Made by a program: the position numbers and the translations under genes | Assembly (NCBI RefSeq): GCF_051014445.1 | Contig: NC_135136.1 | Coordinates: 23,888,001 to 23,952,000, forward strand | From: Colletes latitarsis | Lineage: Eukaryota; Arthropoda; Insecta; Hymenoptera; Colletidae | Length of the DNA: 64,000 bases | Direction: 5' to 3' | The notes under the pieces: generated by a model | Database searches by the model: none | Seen by the model: only the letters and a program-made list of their open reading frames with translations | Told to the model about the DNA's origin: nothing | Part shown: in pieces, positions 33,101 through 47,100 of the stretch | How the letters are laid out: each line of letters begins with the position of its first letter | Position numbering within the stretch: position 1 is the stretch's first letter

Positions 33101-36100
33101 ATTTTAGAGGATAACACCGGTTAGGTCTGGGTTAGGTCTGGGTTATGCCCGCATCTGGCTCATGATTTTGCCTTCATCGCATACTTGTTGGCCAGATCCT
33201 GGGTTTTTTTCGTGTTTGAATCACGTAGTAATGTGGTAACACACTGAAGCAGTCAATTAAACCTGGTTTCGATCAATATTTTAGAGGATAACACCGGTTA
33301 GGTCTGGGTTAGGTCTGGGTTATGCCCGCATCTGGCTCATGATTTTGCCTTCATCGCATACTTGTTGGCCAGATCCTGGGTTTTTTTCGTGTTTGAATCA
33401 CGTAGTAATGTGGTAACACACTGAAGCAGTCAATTAAACCTGGTTTCGATCAATATTTTAGAGGATAACACCGGTTAGGTCTGGGTTAGGTCTGGGTTAT
33501 GCCCGCAACTGGCTCATGATTTTGCCTTCTTCGCATACTTGTTGGCCAGATCCTGGGTTTTTTTCGTGTTTGAATCACGTAGGAATGTGGTAACACACTG
33601 AAGCAGTCAATTAAACCTGGTTTCGATCAATATTTTAGAGGATAACACCGGTTAGGTCTGGGTTTGGTCTGGGATATGCGCGCATCTGGCTTATACTTTC
33701 GCCTTCTTCGCATACTTGTTGGCCAGATCCTGGGTTTTTTTCGTGTTTGAATCACGTAGTAATGTGGTAACAAACTGAAGCAGTCAATAAAACCTGGCTT
33801 CGATCAATATTTTAGAGGATAACACCGGTTAGGTCTGGGTTCGGTCTGGGATTTGCGCGCATATGGCTTATACTTTCGCCTTTTTCGCAAACTTGTTGGC
33901 CAGATCCTGGGTATTTTCCGTGTTTGAATCACGTAGTAATGTGGTAATACACTGAAGCAGTCAATTAAACCTGGTTTCGATCAATATTTTAGAGGATAAC
34001 ACCGGTTAGGTCTGGGTTAGGTCTGGGTTATGCCCGCATCTGGCTCATGATTCTGCCTTCTTCGCATACTTGTTGGCCAGATCCTGGGTATTTTCCGTGT
34101 TTGAAACACGTAGTAATGTGGTAACACACTGATGCAGTCAATTAAACCTGGTTTCGATCAATATTTTAGAGGATAACACCGGTTAGGTCTGGGTTAGGTC
34201 TGGGTTATGCCCGCATCTGGCTCATGATTTTGCCTTCTTCGCATACTTGTTGGCCAGATCCTGGGTTTTTTTCGGGTTTGAATCACGTAGTAATGTGGTA
34301 CCACACAGAAACAGTCCACTAAACCTGGATTCGGACAGTATTTAGGAGGATAACACCGGTTAGGTCTGGGTTAGGTCCGGGATATGCGCGCATATGGCTT
34401 ATACTTTCGCCTTTTTCGCAAACTTGTTGGCCAGATCCTGGGTTTTTTCCGTGTTTGAATCACGTAGTAATGTGGTAACACACTGAAGCAGTCAATTAAA
34501 CCTGGTTTCGATCAATATTTCAGAGGATAACACCGGTTAGGTCTGGGTTAGGTCTGGGTTATGCCCGCATTTGGCTCATGATTTTGCCTTCTTCGCATAC
34601 TTGTTGGCCAGATCCTGGGTTTTTTTCGTGTTTGAATCACGTAGTAATGTGGTAACACACTGAAGCAGTCTATTAAACCTGGTTTCGATCAATATTTTAG
34701 AGGATAACACCGGTTAGGTCTGGGTTAGGTCTGGGTTATGCCCGCATCTGGCTCATGATTTTGCCTTCTTCGCATACTTGATGGCCAGATCCTGGGTTTT
34801 TTTCGTGTTTGAATCACGTAGTAATGTGGTAATACACTGAAGCAGTCAATTAAACCTGGTTTCGATCAATATTTTAGAGGATAACACCGGTTAGGTCTGG
34901 GTTAGGTCTGGGTTATGCCCGCATCTGGCTCATGATTTTGCCTTCTTCGCATACTTGATGGCCAGATCCTGGGTTTTTTTCGTGTTTGAATCACGTAGTA
35001 ATGTGGTAACACACTGAAGCAGTCAATTAAACCTGGTTTCGATCAATATTTTAGAGGATAACACCGGTTAGGTCTGGGTTAGGTCTGGGTTATGCCCGCA
35101 TCTGGCTCATGATTTTGCCTTCATCGCATACTTGTTGGCCAGATCCTGGGTTTTTTTCGGGTTTGAATCACGTAGTAATGTGGTAATACACTGAAGCAGT
35201 CAATTAAACCTGGTTTCGATCAATATTTTAGAGGATAACACCGGTTAGGTCTGGGTTAGGTCTGGGATATGCGCGCATCTGGCTTATACTTTCGCCTTCT
35301 TCGCATACTTGTTGGCCAGATCCTGGGTTTTTTTCGTGTTTGAATCACGTAGGAATGTGGTAACACACTGAAGCAGTCAATTAAACCTGGTTTCGATCAA
35401 TATTTTAGAGGATAACACCGGTTAGGTCTGGGTTAGGTCTGGGTTATGCCCGCATCTGGCTCATGATTTTGCCTTCATCGCATACTTGTTGGCCAGATCC
35501 TGGGTTTTTTTCGTGTTTGAATCACGTAGGAATGTGGTAACACACTGAAGCAGTCAATTAAACCTGGTTTCGATCAATATTTTAGAGGATAACACCGGTT
35601 AGGTCTGGGTTAGGTCTGGGATATGCGCGCATCTGGCTTATACTTTCGCCTTCTTCGCATACTTGTTGGCCAGATCCTGGGTTTTTTTCGTGTTTGAATC
35701 ACGTAGTAATGTGGTGACACACTGAAGCAGTCAATTAAACCTGGTTTCGATCAATATTACAGAGGATAACACCGGTTAGGTCTGGGTTAGGTCTGGGATA
35801 TGCGCGCATCTGGCTTATACTTTCGCCTTTTTCGTAAACTTGTTGGCTAGATCCTGGGTTTTTTTCGGGTTTGAATACCGCAGTAATGTGGTACCACATT
35901 GAAGCAGTCAATTAAACCTGGTTTCGATCAATATTTTAGAGGATAACACCGGTTAGGTCTGGGTTAGGTCTGGGATATGCGCGCATCTGGCTTATACTTT
36001 CGCCTTCTTCGCATACTTGTTGGCCAGATCCTGGGTTTTTTTCGTGTTTGAATCACGTAGTAATGTGGTAACAAACTGAAGCAGTCAATAAAACCTGGTT

Positions 36101-38135
36101 TCGATCAATATTTTAGAGGATAACACCGGTTAGGTCTGGGTTAGGTCTGGGTTATGCCCGCATCTGGCTCATGATTTTGCCTTCTTCGCATACTTGATGG
36201 CCAGATCCTGGGTTTTTTTCGTGTTTGAATCACGTAGTAATGTGGTAACACACTGAAGCAGTCAATTAAACCTGGTTTCGATCAATATTTTAGAGGATAA
36301 CACCGGTTAGGTCTGGGTTAGGTCTGGGTTATGCCAGCATCTGGCTCATGATTTTGCCTTCATCGCATACTTGTTGGCCAGATCCTGGGTTTTTTTCGTG
36401 TTTGAATCACGTAGTAATGTGGTAATACACTGAAGCAGTCAATTAAACCTGGTTTCGATCAATATTTTAGAGGATAACACCGGTTAGGTCTGGGTTAGGT
36501 CTGGGATATGCGCGCATCTGGCTTATACTTTCGCCTTCTTCGCATACTTGTTGGCCAGATCCTGGGTTTTTTTCGTGTTTGAATCACGTAGGAATGTGGT
36601 AACACACTGAAGCAGTCAATTAAACCTGGTTTCGATCAATATTTTAGAGGATAACACCGGTTAGGTCTGGGTTAGGTCTGGGTTATGCCCGCATCTGGCT
36701 CATGATTTTGCCTTCATCGCATACTTGTTGGCCAGATCCTGGGTTTTTTTCGTGTTTGAATCACGTAGTAATGTGGTAACACACTGAAGCAGTCAATTAA
36801 ACCTGGTTTCGATCAATATTTTAGAGGATAACACCGGTTAGGTCTGGGTTAGGTCTGGGTTATGCCCGCAACTGGCTCACGATTTTGCCTTCTTCGCATA
36901 CTTGTTGGCCAGATCCTGGGTTTTTTTCGTGTTTGAATCACGTAGGAATGTGGTAACACACTGAAGCAGTCAATTAAACCTGGTTTCGATCAATATTTTA
37001 GAGGATAACACCGGTTAGGTCTGGGTTTGGTCTGGGATATGCGCGCAGCTGGCTTATACTTTCGCCTTCTTCGCATACTTGTTGGCCAGATCCTGGGTTT
37101 TTTCCGTGTTTGAATCACGTAGTAATGTGGTAACACACTGAAGCAGTCAATTAAACCTGGTTTCGATCAATATTTTAGAGGATAACACCGGTTAGGTCTG
37201 GGTTAGGTCTGGGTTACGCCCGCATCTGGCTCATGATTTTGCCTTCTTCGCATACTTGTTGGCCAGATCCTGGGTTTTTTTCGGGTTTGAATCACGTAGT
37301 AATGTGGTAACACACTGAAGCAGTCAATTAAACCTGGTTTCGATCAATATTTTAGAGGATAACACCGGTTAGGTCTGGGTTAGGTCTGGGTTACGCCCGC
37401 ATCTGGCTCATGATTTTGCCTTCTTCGCATACTTGTTGGCCAGATCCTGGGTTTTTTCCGTGTTTGAATCACGTAGTAATGTGGTAACACACTGAAGCAG
37501 TCTATTAAACCTGGTTTCGATCAATATTTTAGAGGATAACACCGGTTAGGTCTGGGTTAGGTCTGGGTTATGCCCGCATCTGGCTCATGATTCTGCCTTC
37601 TTCGCATACTTGTTGGCCAGATCCTGGGTTTTTTCCGTGTTTGAATCACGTAGTAATGTGGTAATACACTGAACCAGTCAATTAAACCTGGTTTCGATCA
37701 ATATTTTAGAGGATAACACCGGTTAGGTCTGGGTTAGGTCTGGGTTATGCCCGCATCTGGCTCATGATTCTGCCTTCTTCGCATACTTGTTGGCCAGATC
37801 CTGGGTTTTTTCCGTGTTTGAATCACGTAGTAATGTGGTAACACACTGAAGCAGTCTATTAAACCTGGTTTCGATCAATATTTCAGAGGATAACACCGGT
37901 TAGGTCTGGGTTAGGTCTGGGAGATGCGCGCATCTGGCTTATACTTTCGCCTTCTTCGCATACTTGTTGGCCAGATCCTGGGTTTTGTTCGTGTTTGAAT
38001 CACGTAGGAATGTGGTAACACACTGAAGCAGTCAATTAAACCTGGTTTCGATCAATATTTTAGAGGATAACACCGGTTAGGTCTGGGTTAGGTCTGGGTT
38101 ATGCCCGCATCTGGCTCATGATTTTGCCTTCTTCG
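30130..38135. repeat. Satellite array 2, left block matching array 1
   Basis: The order of repeat variants follows array 1 from 6225 to about 13346 with only rare substitutions (for example GGACTGGG at 30657 against GGTCTGGG at 6752). Two differences in repeat number are visible: three extra repeats (531 bp) near 33300-33840, opposite about 9400, and two extra (354 bp) near 37526-37880, opposite about 13090. Beyond about 38135 the variant order no longer matches. Confidence 0.85.
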
Positions 38136-41100
38136 CATACTTGTTGGCCAGATCCTGGGTTTTTTCCGTGTTTGAATCACGTAGTAATGTGGTAACACAC
38201 TGAAGCAGTCTATTAAACCTGGTTTCGATCAATATTTTAGAGGATAACACCGGTTAGGTCTGGGTTAGGTCTGGGTTATGCCCGCATCTGGCTCATGATT
38301 TTGCCTTCATCGCATACTTGTTGGCCAGATCCTGGGTTTTTTTCGGGTTTGAATCACGTAGTAATGTGGTAATACACTGAAGCAGTCAATTAAACCTGGT
38401 TTCGATCAATATTTTAGAGGATAACACCGGTTAGGTCTGGGTTAGGTCTGGGTTATGCCCGCATCTGGCTCATGATTTTGCCTTCTTCGCATACTTGTTG
38501 GCCAGATCCTGGGTTTTTTCCGTGTTTGAATCACGTAGTAATGTGGTAACACACTGAAGCAGTCTATTAAACCTGGTTTCGATCAATATTTTAGAGGATA
38601 ACACCGGTTAGGTCTGGGTTAGGTCTGGGTTATGCCCGCATCTGGCTCATGATTTTGCCTTCATCGCATACTTGTTGGCCAGATCCTGGGTTTTTTCCGT
38701 GTTTGAATCACGTAGTAATGTGGTAACACACTGAAGCAGTCAATTAAACCTGGTTTCGATCAATATTTTAGAGGATAACACCGGTTAGGTCTGGGTTAGG
38801 TCTGGGTTATGCCCGCATCTGGCTCATGATTTTGCCGTCTTCGCATACTTGTTGGCCAGATCCTGGGGTTTTTTCGTGTTTGAATCACGTAGTAATGTGG
38901 TGACACACTGAAGCAGTCAATTAAACCTGGTTTCGATCAATATTTTAGAGGATAACACCGGTTAGGTCTGGGTTAGGTCTGGGTTATGCCCGCATCTGGC
39001 TCATGATTTTGCCTTCTTCGCATACTTGTTGGCCAGATCCTGGGTTTTTTTCGTGTTTGAATCACGTAGTAATGTGGTAACACACTGAAGCAGTCAATTA
39101 AACCTGGTTTCGATCAATATTTTAGAGGATAACACCGGTTAGGTCTGGGTTAGGTCTGGGTTATGCCCGCATCTGGCTCATGATTTTGCCTTCTTCGCAT
39201 ACTTGTTGGCCAGATCCTGGGGTTTTTCGTGTTTGAATCACGTAGTAATGTGGCGACACACTGAAGCAGTCAATTAAACCTGGTTTCGATCAATATTTTA
39301 GAGGATAACGCCGGTTAGGTCTGGGTTAGGTCTGGGTTATGCCCGCATCTGGCTCATGATTTTGCCTTCTTCGCATACTTGTTGGCCAGATCCTGGGGTT
39401 TTTTCGTGTTTGAATCACGTAGTAATGTGGCGACACACTGAAGCAGTCAATTAAACCTGGTTTCGATCAATATTTTAGAGGATAACGCCGGTTAGGTCTG
39501 GGTTAGGTCTGGGTTATGCCCGCATCTGGCTCATGATTTTGCCGTCTTCGCATACTTGTTGGCCAGATCCTGGGGTTTTTTCGTGTTTGAATCACGTAAT
39601 AATGTGGTAACACACTGAAGCTGTCAATTAAACCTGGTTTCGATCAATATTTTAGAGGATAACACCGGTTAGGTCTGGGTTAGGTCTGGGATTTGCGCGC
39701 ATATGGCTTATACTTTCGCCTTTTTCGCAAACTTGTTGGCCAGATCCTGGGTTTTTTTCGGGTTTGAATACCGCAGTAATGTGGTACCACATTGAAGCAG
39801 TCAATTAAACCTGGTTTCGATCAATATTTTAGAGGATAACGCCGGTTAGGTCTGGGTTAGGTCTGGGAAATGCGCGCATCTGGCTCATGATTTTGCCTTC
39901 TTCGCATACTTGTTGGCCAGATCCTGGGTTTTTTTCGTGTTTGAATCACGTAGTAATGTGGTGACACACTGAAGCAGTCAATTAAACCTGGTTTCGATCA
40001 ATATTTCAGAGGATAACACCGGTTAGGTCTGGGTTAGGTCTGGGATATGCGCGCATCTGGCTTATACTTTCGCCTTTTTCGTAAACTTGTTGGCTAGATC
40101 CTGGGTTTTTTTCGGGTTTGAATACCGCAGTAATGTGGTACCACATTGAAGCAGTCAATTAAACCTGGTTTCGATCAATATTTTAGAGGATAACGCCGGT
40201 TAGGTCTGGGTTAGGTCTGGGAAATGCGCCCATCTGGCTCATGATTTTGCCTTCTTCGCATACTTGTTGGCCAGATCCTGGGGTTTTTTCGTGTTTGAAT
40301 CACGTAGTAATGTGGTAACACACTGAAGCAGTCAATTAAACCTGGTTTCGATCAATATTTCAGAGGATAACACCGGTTAGGTCTGGGTTAGGTCTGGGTT
40401 ATGCCCGCATCTGGCTCATGATTTTGCCTTCTTCGCATACTTGTTGGCCAGATCCTGGGTATTTTCCGTGTTTGAATCACGTAGTAATGTGGTGACACAC
40501 TGAAGCAGTCAATTAAACCTGGTTTCGATCAATATTTTAGAGGATAACGCCGGTTAGGTCTGGGTTAGGTCTGGATTATGCCCGCATCTGGCTCATGATT
40601 TTGCCGTCTTCGCATACTTGTTGGCCAGATCCTGGGGTTTTTTCGTGTTTGAATCACGTAATAATGTGGTAACACACTGAAGCTGTCAATTAAACCAGGT
40701 TTCGATTAATATTTTAGAGGATAACACCGGTTAGGTCTGGGTTAGGTCTGGGTTATGCCCGCATCTGGCTCATGATTTTGCCGTCTTCGCATACTTGTTG
40801 GCCAGATCCTGGGGTTTTTTCGTGTTTCAATCACGTAGTAATGTGGTAACACACTGAAGCAGTCAATTAAACCTGGTTTCGATCAATATTTCAGAGGATA
40901 ACACCGGTTAGGTCTGGGTTTCGCCTGGGTTATGTCCGCACCTGGCTCATGATTTTGCCATCTTCGCATACTTGTTGGCCAGATCTTGGGTTTTTTTCGT
41001 GTTTGAATCATGTAGTAATGTGGTAACACACTGAAGCAGTCAATTAAACCTGGTTTCGATCAATATTTTAGAGGATAACACCGGTTAGGTCTGGGTTAGG

Positions 41101-44100
41101 TCTGGGTTATGCCCGCATCTGGCTCATGATTTTGCCTTCATCGCATACTTGTTGGCCAGATCCTGGGTTTTTTCCGTGTTTGAATCACGTAGTAATGTGG
41201 TCACACACTGAAGCAGTCAATTAAACCTGGTTTCGATCAATATTTCAGAGGATAACACCGGTTAGGTCTGGGTTAGGTCTGGGAAATGCGCGCATCTGGC
41301 TTATTCTTTCGCATTCTTCGCATACTTGTTGGCCAGATCCTGGGTATTTTCCGTGTTTGAATCACGTAGTAATGTGGTAACACACTGAATCAGTCAATTA
41401 AACCTGGTTTCGATCAATATTTCAGAGGATAACACCGGTTAGGTCTGGGTTAGGTCTGGGTTATGCCCGCATCTGGCTCATGATTTTGCCTTCTTCGCAT
41501 ACTTGTTGGCCAGATCTTGGGTTTTTTTCGTGTTTGAATCATGTAGTAATGTGGTAACACACTGAAGCAGTCAATTAAACCTGGTTTCGATCAATATTTC
41601 AGAGGATAACACCGGTTAGGTCTGGGTTAGGTCTGGGTTATGCCCGCATCTGGCTCATGATTTTGCCGTCTTCGCATACTTGTTGGCCAGATCCTGGGTT
41701 TTTTTCGTGTTTGCATCACGTAGTAATGTGGTGACACACTGAAACAGTCAATTAAACCTGGTTTCGATCAATATTTCAGAGGATAACACCGGTTAGGTCT
41801 GGGTTAGGTCAGGGTTATGCCCGCATCTGGCTCATGATTTTGCCTTCTTCGCATACTTGTTGGCCAGATCCTGGGTATTTTCCGTGTTTGAATCACGTAG
41901 TAATGTGGTGACACACTGAAACAGTCAATTAAACCTGGTTTCGATCAATATTTCAGAGGATAACACCGGTTAGGTCTGGGTTAGGTCTGGGTTATGCCCG
42001 CATCTGGCTCATGATTTTGCCTTCTTCGCATACTTGTTGGCCAGATCTTGGGTTTTTTTCGTGTTTGAATCATGTAGTAATGTGGTAACACACTGAAGCA
42101 GTCAATTAAACCTGGTTTCGATCAATATTTTAGAGGATAACGCCGGTTAGGTCTGGGTTAGGTCTGGGAAATGCGCCCATCTGGCTCATGATTTTGCCTT
42201 CTTCGCATACTTGTTGGCCAGATCCTGGGTATTTTTCGTGTTTGAATCACGTAGTAATGTGGTAACACACTGAAGCAGTCAATTAAACCTGGTTTCGATC
42301 AATATTTCAGAGGATAACACCGGTTAGGTCTGGGTTAGGTCAGGGTTATGCCCGCATCTGGCTCATGATTTTGCCTTCTTCGCATACTTGTTGGCCAGAT
42401 CCTGGGTATTTTCCGTGTTTGAATCACGTAGTAATGTGGTGACACACTGAAACAGTCAATTAAACCTGGTTTCGATCAATATTTCAGAGGATAATACCGG
42501 TTAGGTCTGGGTTAGGTCTGGGTTATGCCCGCATCTGGCTCATGATTTTGCCTTCTTCGCATACTTGTTGGCCAGATCCTGGGTATTTTCCGTGTTTGAA
42601 TCACGTAGTAATGTGGTAACACACTGAAGCAGTCAATTAAACCTGGTTTCGATCAATATTTCAGAGGATAACACCGGTTAGGTCTGGGTTAGGTCTGGGT
42701 TATGCCCGCATCTGGCTCATGATTTTGCCGTCTTCGCATACTTGTTGGCCAGATCTTGGGTTTTTTTCGTGTTTCAATCACGTAGTAATGTGGTAACACA
42801 CTGAAGCAGTCAATTAAACCTGGTTTCGATCAATATTTCAGAGGATAACACCGGTTAGGTCTGGGTTTCGCCTGGGTTATGCCCGCATCTGGCTCATGAT
42901 TTTGCCTTCTTCGCATACTTGTTGGCCAGATCTTGGGTTTTTTTCGTGTTTGAATCATGTAGTAATGTGGTAACACACTGAAGCAGTCAATTAAACCTGG
43001 TTTCGATCAATATTTCAGAGGATAACACCGGTTAGGTCTGGGTTAGGTCTGGGATATGCGCGCATCTGGCTTATACTTTCGCCTTTTTCGTAAACTTGTT
43101 GGCTAGATCCTGGGTTTTTTTCGGGTTTGAATACCGCAGTAATGTGGTACCACATTGAAGCAGTCAATTAAACCTGGTTTCGATCAATATTTCAGAGGAT
43201 AACACCGGTTAGGTCTGGGTTAGGTCTGGGATATGCGCGCATCTGGCTTATACTTTCGCCTTTTTCGTAAACTTGTTGGCTAGATCCTGGGTTTTTTTCG
43301 GGTTTGAATACCGCAGTAATGTGGTACCACATTGAAGCAGTCAATTAAACCTGGTTTCGATCAATATTTTAGAGGATAACGCCGGTTAGGTCTGGGTTAG
43401 GTCTGGGAAATGCGCCCATCTGGCTCATGATTTTGCCTTCTTCGCATACTTGTTGGCCAGATCCTGGGGTTTTTTCGTGTTTGAATCACGTAGTAATGTG
43501 GTAACACACTGAAGCAGTCAATTAAACCTGGTTTCGATCAATATTTCAGAGGATAACACCGGTTAGGTCTGGGTTAGGTCTGGGTTATGCCCGCATCTGG
43601 CTCATGATTTTGCCGTCTTCCAATACTTGTTGGCCAGATCCTGGGGTTTTCCCGTGTTTGAATCACGTAGTAATGTGGTAACACACTGAAGCAGTCAATT
43701 AAACCTGGTTTCGATCAATATTTTAGAGGATAACGCCGGTTAGGTCTGGGTTAGGTCTGGGAAATGCGCGCATCTGGCTCATGATTTTGCCTTCTTCGCA
43801 TACTTGTTGGCCAGATCCTGGGTTTTTTTCGTGTTTGAATCACGTAGTAATGTGGTGACACACTGAAGCAGTCAATTAAACCTGGTTTCGATCAATATGT
43901 TAGAGGATAACACCGGTTAGGTCTGGGTTAGGTCTGGGTTATGCCCGCATCTGGCTCATGATTTTGCCGTCTTCGCATACTTGTTGGCCAGATCCTGGGG
44001 TTTTTTCGTGTTTGAATCACGTAGTAATGTGGTGACACACTGAAGCAGTCAATTAAACCTGGTTTCGATCAATATTTTAGAGGATAACACCGGTTAGGTC

Positions 44101-47100
44101 TGGGTTAGGTCTGGGTTATGCCCGCATCTGGCTCATGATTTTGCCGTCTTCGCATACTTGTTGGCCAGATCCTGGGGTTTTTTCGTGTTTGAATCACGTA
44201 GTAATGTGGTGACACACTGAAGCAGTCAATTAAACCTGGTTTCGATCAATATTTTAGAGGATAACGCCGGCTAGGACTGGGTTAGGTCTGGGTTATGCCC
44301 GCATCTGGCTCATGATTTTGCCTTCTTCGCATACTTGTTGGCCAGATCCTGGGGTTTTTTCGTGTTTGAATCACGTAGTAATGTGGCGACACACTGAAGC
44401 AGTCAATTAAACCTGGTTTCGATCAATATTTTAGAGGATAACACCGGTTAGGTCTGGGTTAGGTCTGGGTTATGCCCGCATCTGGCTCATGATTTTGCCG
44501 TCTTCGCATACTTGTTGGCCAGATCCTGGGTATTTTCCGTGTTTGAAACACGTAGTAATGTGGTAACACACTGAAGCAGTCAATTAAACCTGGTTTCGAT
44601 CAATATTTCAGAGGATAACACCGGTTAGGTCTGGGTTAGGTCTGGGATATGCGCGCATCTGGCTTATACTTTCGCCTTTTTCGCAAACTTGTTGGCTAGA
44701 TCCTGGGTTTTTTTCGGGTTTGAATACCGCAGTAATGTGGTACCACATTGAAGCAGTCAATTAAACCTGGTTTCGATCAATATTTTAGAGGATAACGCCG
44801 GTTAGGTCTGGGTTAGGTCTGGGAAATGCGCCCATCTGGCTCATGATTTTGCCTTCTTCGCATACTTGTTGGCCAGATCCTGGGTATTTTCCGTGTTTGA
44901 AACACGTAGTAATGTGGTACCACATTGAAGCAGTCAATTAAACCTGGTTTCGATCAATATTTTAGAGGATAACGCCGGTTAGGTCTGGGTTAGGTCTGGG
45001 AAATGCGCCCATCTGGCTCATGATTTTGCCTTCTTCGCATACTTGTTGGCCAGATCCTGGGGTTTTTTCGTGTTTGAATCACGTAGTAATGTGGTAACAC
45101 ACTGAAGCAGTCAATTAAACCTGGTTTCGATCAATATTTCAGAGGATAACACCGGTTAGGTCTGGGTTAGGTCTGGGTTATGCCCGCATCTGGCTCATGA
45201 TTTTGCCGTCTTCGCATACTTGTTGGCCAGATCCTGGGGTTTTTTCGTGTTTGAATCACGTAGTAATGTGGTAACACACAGAAGCAGTCAATTAAACCTG
45301 GTTTCGATCAATATTTTAGAGGATAACACCGGTTAGGTCTGGGTTAGGTCTGGGTTATGCCCGCATCTGGCTCATGATTTTGCCATCTTCGCATACTTGT
45401 TGGCCAGATCCTGGGGTTTTTTCGTGTTTGAATCACGTAGTAATGTGGTAACACACTGAAGCAGTCAATTAAACCTGGTTTCGATCAATATTTCAGAGGA
45501 TAACACCGGTTAGGTCTGGGTTAGGTCTGGGTTATGCCCGCATCTGGCTCATGATTTTGCCGTCTTCGCATACTTGTTGGCCAGATCCTGGGGTTTTTTC
45601 GTGTTTGAATCACGTAGTAATGTGGTAACACACAGAAGCAGTCAATTAAACCTGGTTTCGATCAATATTTTAGAGGATAACACCGGTTAGGTCTGGGTTA
45701 GGTCTGGGTTACGCCCGCATCTGGCTCATGATTTTGCCTTCTTCGCATACTTGTTGGCCAGATCCTGGGTTTTTTTCGGGTTTGAATCACGTAGTAATGT
45801 GGTAACACACTGAAGCAGTCAATTAAACCTGGTTTCGATCAATATTTCAGAGGATAACACCGGTTAGGTCTGGGTTAGGTCTGGGTTATGCCCGCATCTG
45901 GCTCATGATTTTGCCTTCTTCGCATACTTGTTGGCCAGATCCTGGGTTTTTTTCGTGTTTGAATCACGTAGTAATGTGGTAACACACTGAAGCAGTCAAT
46001 TAAACCTGGTTTCGATCAATATTTTAGAGGATAACACCGGTTAGGTCTGGGTTAGGTCTGCGTTATGCCCGCATCTGGCTCATGATTTTGCCTTCTTCGC
46101 ATACTTGTTGGCCAGATCCTGGGTATTTTCCGTGTTTGAATCACGTAGTAATGTGGTGACACACTGAAGCAGTCAATTAAGCCTGGTTTCGATCAATATT
46201 TTAGAGTATAACACCGGTTAGGTCTGGGTTAGGTCTGGGTTATGCCCGCATCTGGCTCATGATTTTGCCTTCTTCGCATACTTGTTGGCCAGATCCTGGG
46301 TTTTTTTCGTGTTTGAATCACGTAGTAATGTGGTGACACACTGAAGCAGTCAATTAAACCTGGTTTCGAACAATATTTTAGAGGATAACACCGGTTAGGT
46401 CTGGGTTAGGTCTGGGTTATGCCCGCATCTGGCTCATGATTTTGCCGTCTTCGCATACTTGTTGGCCAGATCCTGGGTTTTTTTCGTGTTTGAATCACGT
46501 AGTAATGTGGTGACACACTGAAGCAGTCTATTAAACCTGGTTTCGATCAATATTTCAGAGGATAACACCGGTTAGGTCTGGGTTAGGTCTGGGATATGCG
46601 CGCATCTGGCTTATACTTTCGCCTTTTTCGTAAACTTGTTGGCTAGATCCTGGGTTTTTTTCGGGTTTGAATACCGCAGTAATGTGGTACCACATTGAAG
46701 CAGTCAATTAAACCTGGTTTCGATCAATATTTTAGAGGATAACGCCGGTTAGGTCTGGGTTAGGTCTGGGAAATGCGCGCATCTGGCTCATGATTTTGCC
46801 TTCTTCGCATACTTGTTGGCCAGATCCTGGGTTTTTTTCGTGTTTGAATCACGTAGTAATGTGGTAACACACTGAAGCTGTCAATTAAACCTGGTTTCGA
46901 TCAATATTTTAGAGGATAACACCGGTTAGGTCTGGGTTAGGTCTGGGTTATGCCCGCATCTGGCTCATGATTTTGCCTTCTTCGCATACTTGTTGGCCAG
47001 ATCCTGGGTATTTTCCGTGTTTGAATCACGTAGTAATGTGGTGACACACTGAAGCAGTCAATTAAACCTGGTTTCGATCAATATTTTAGAGGATAACACC

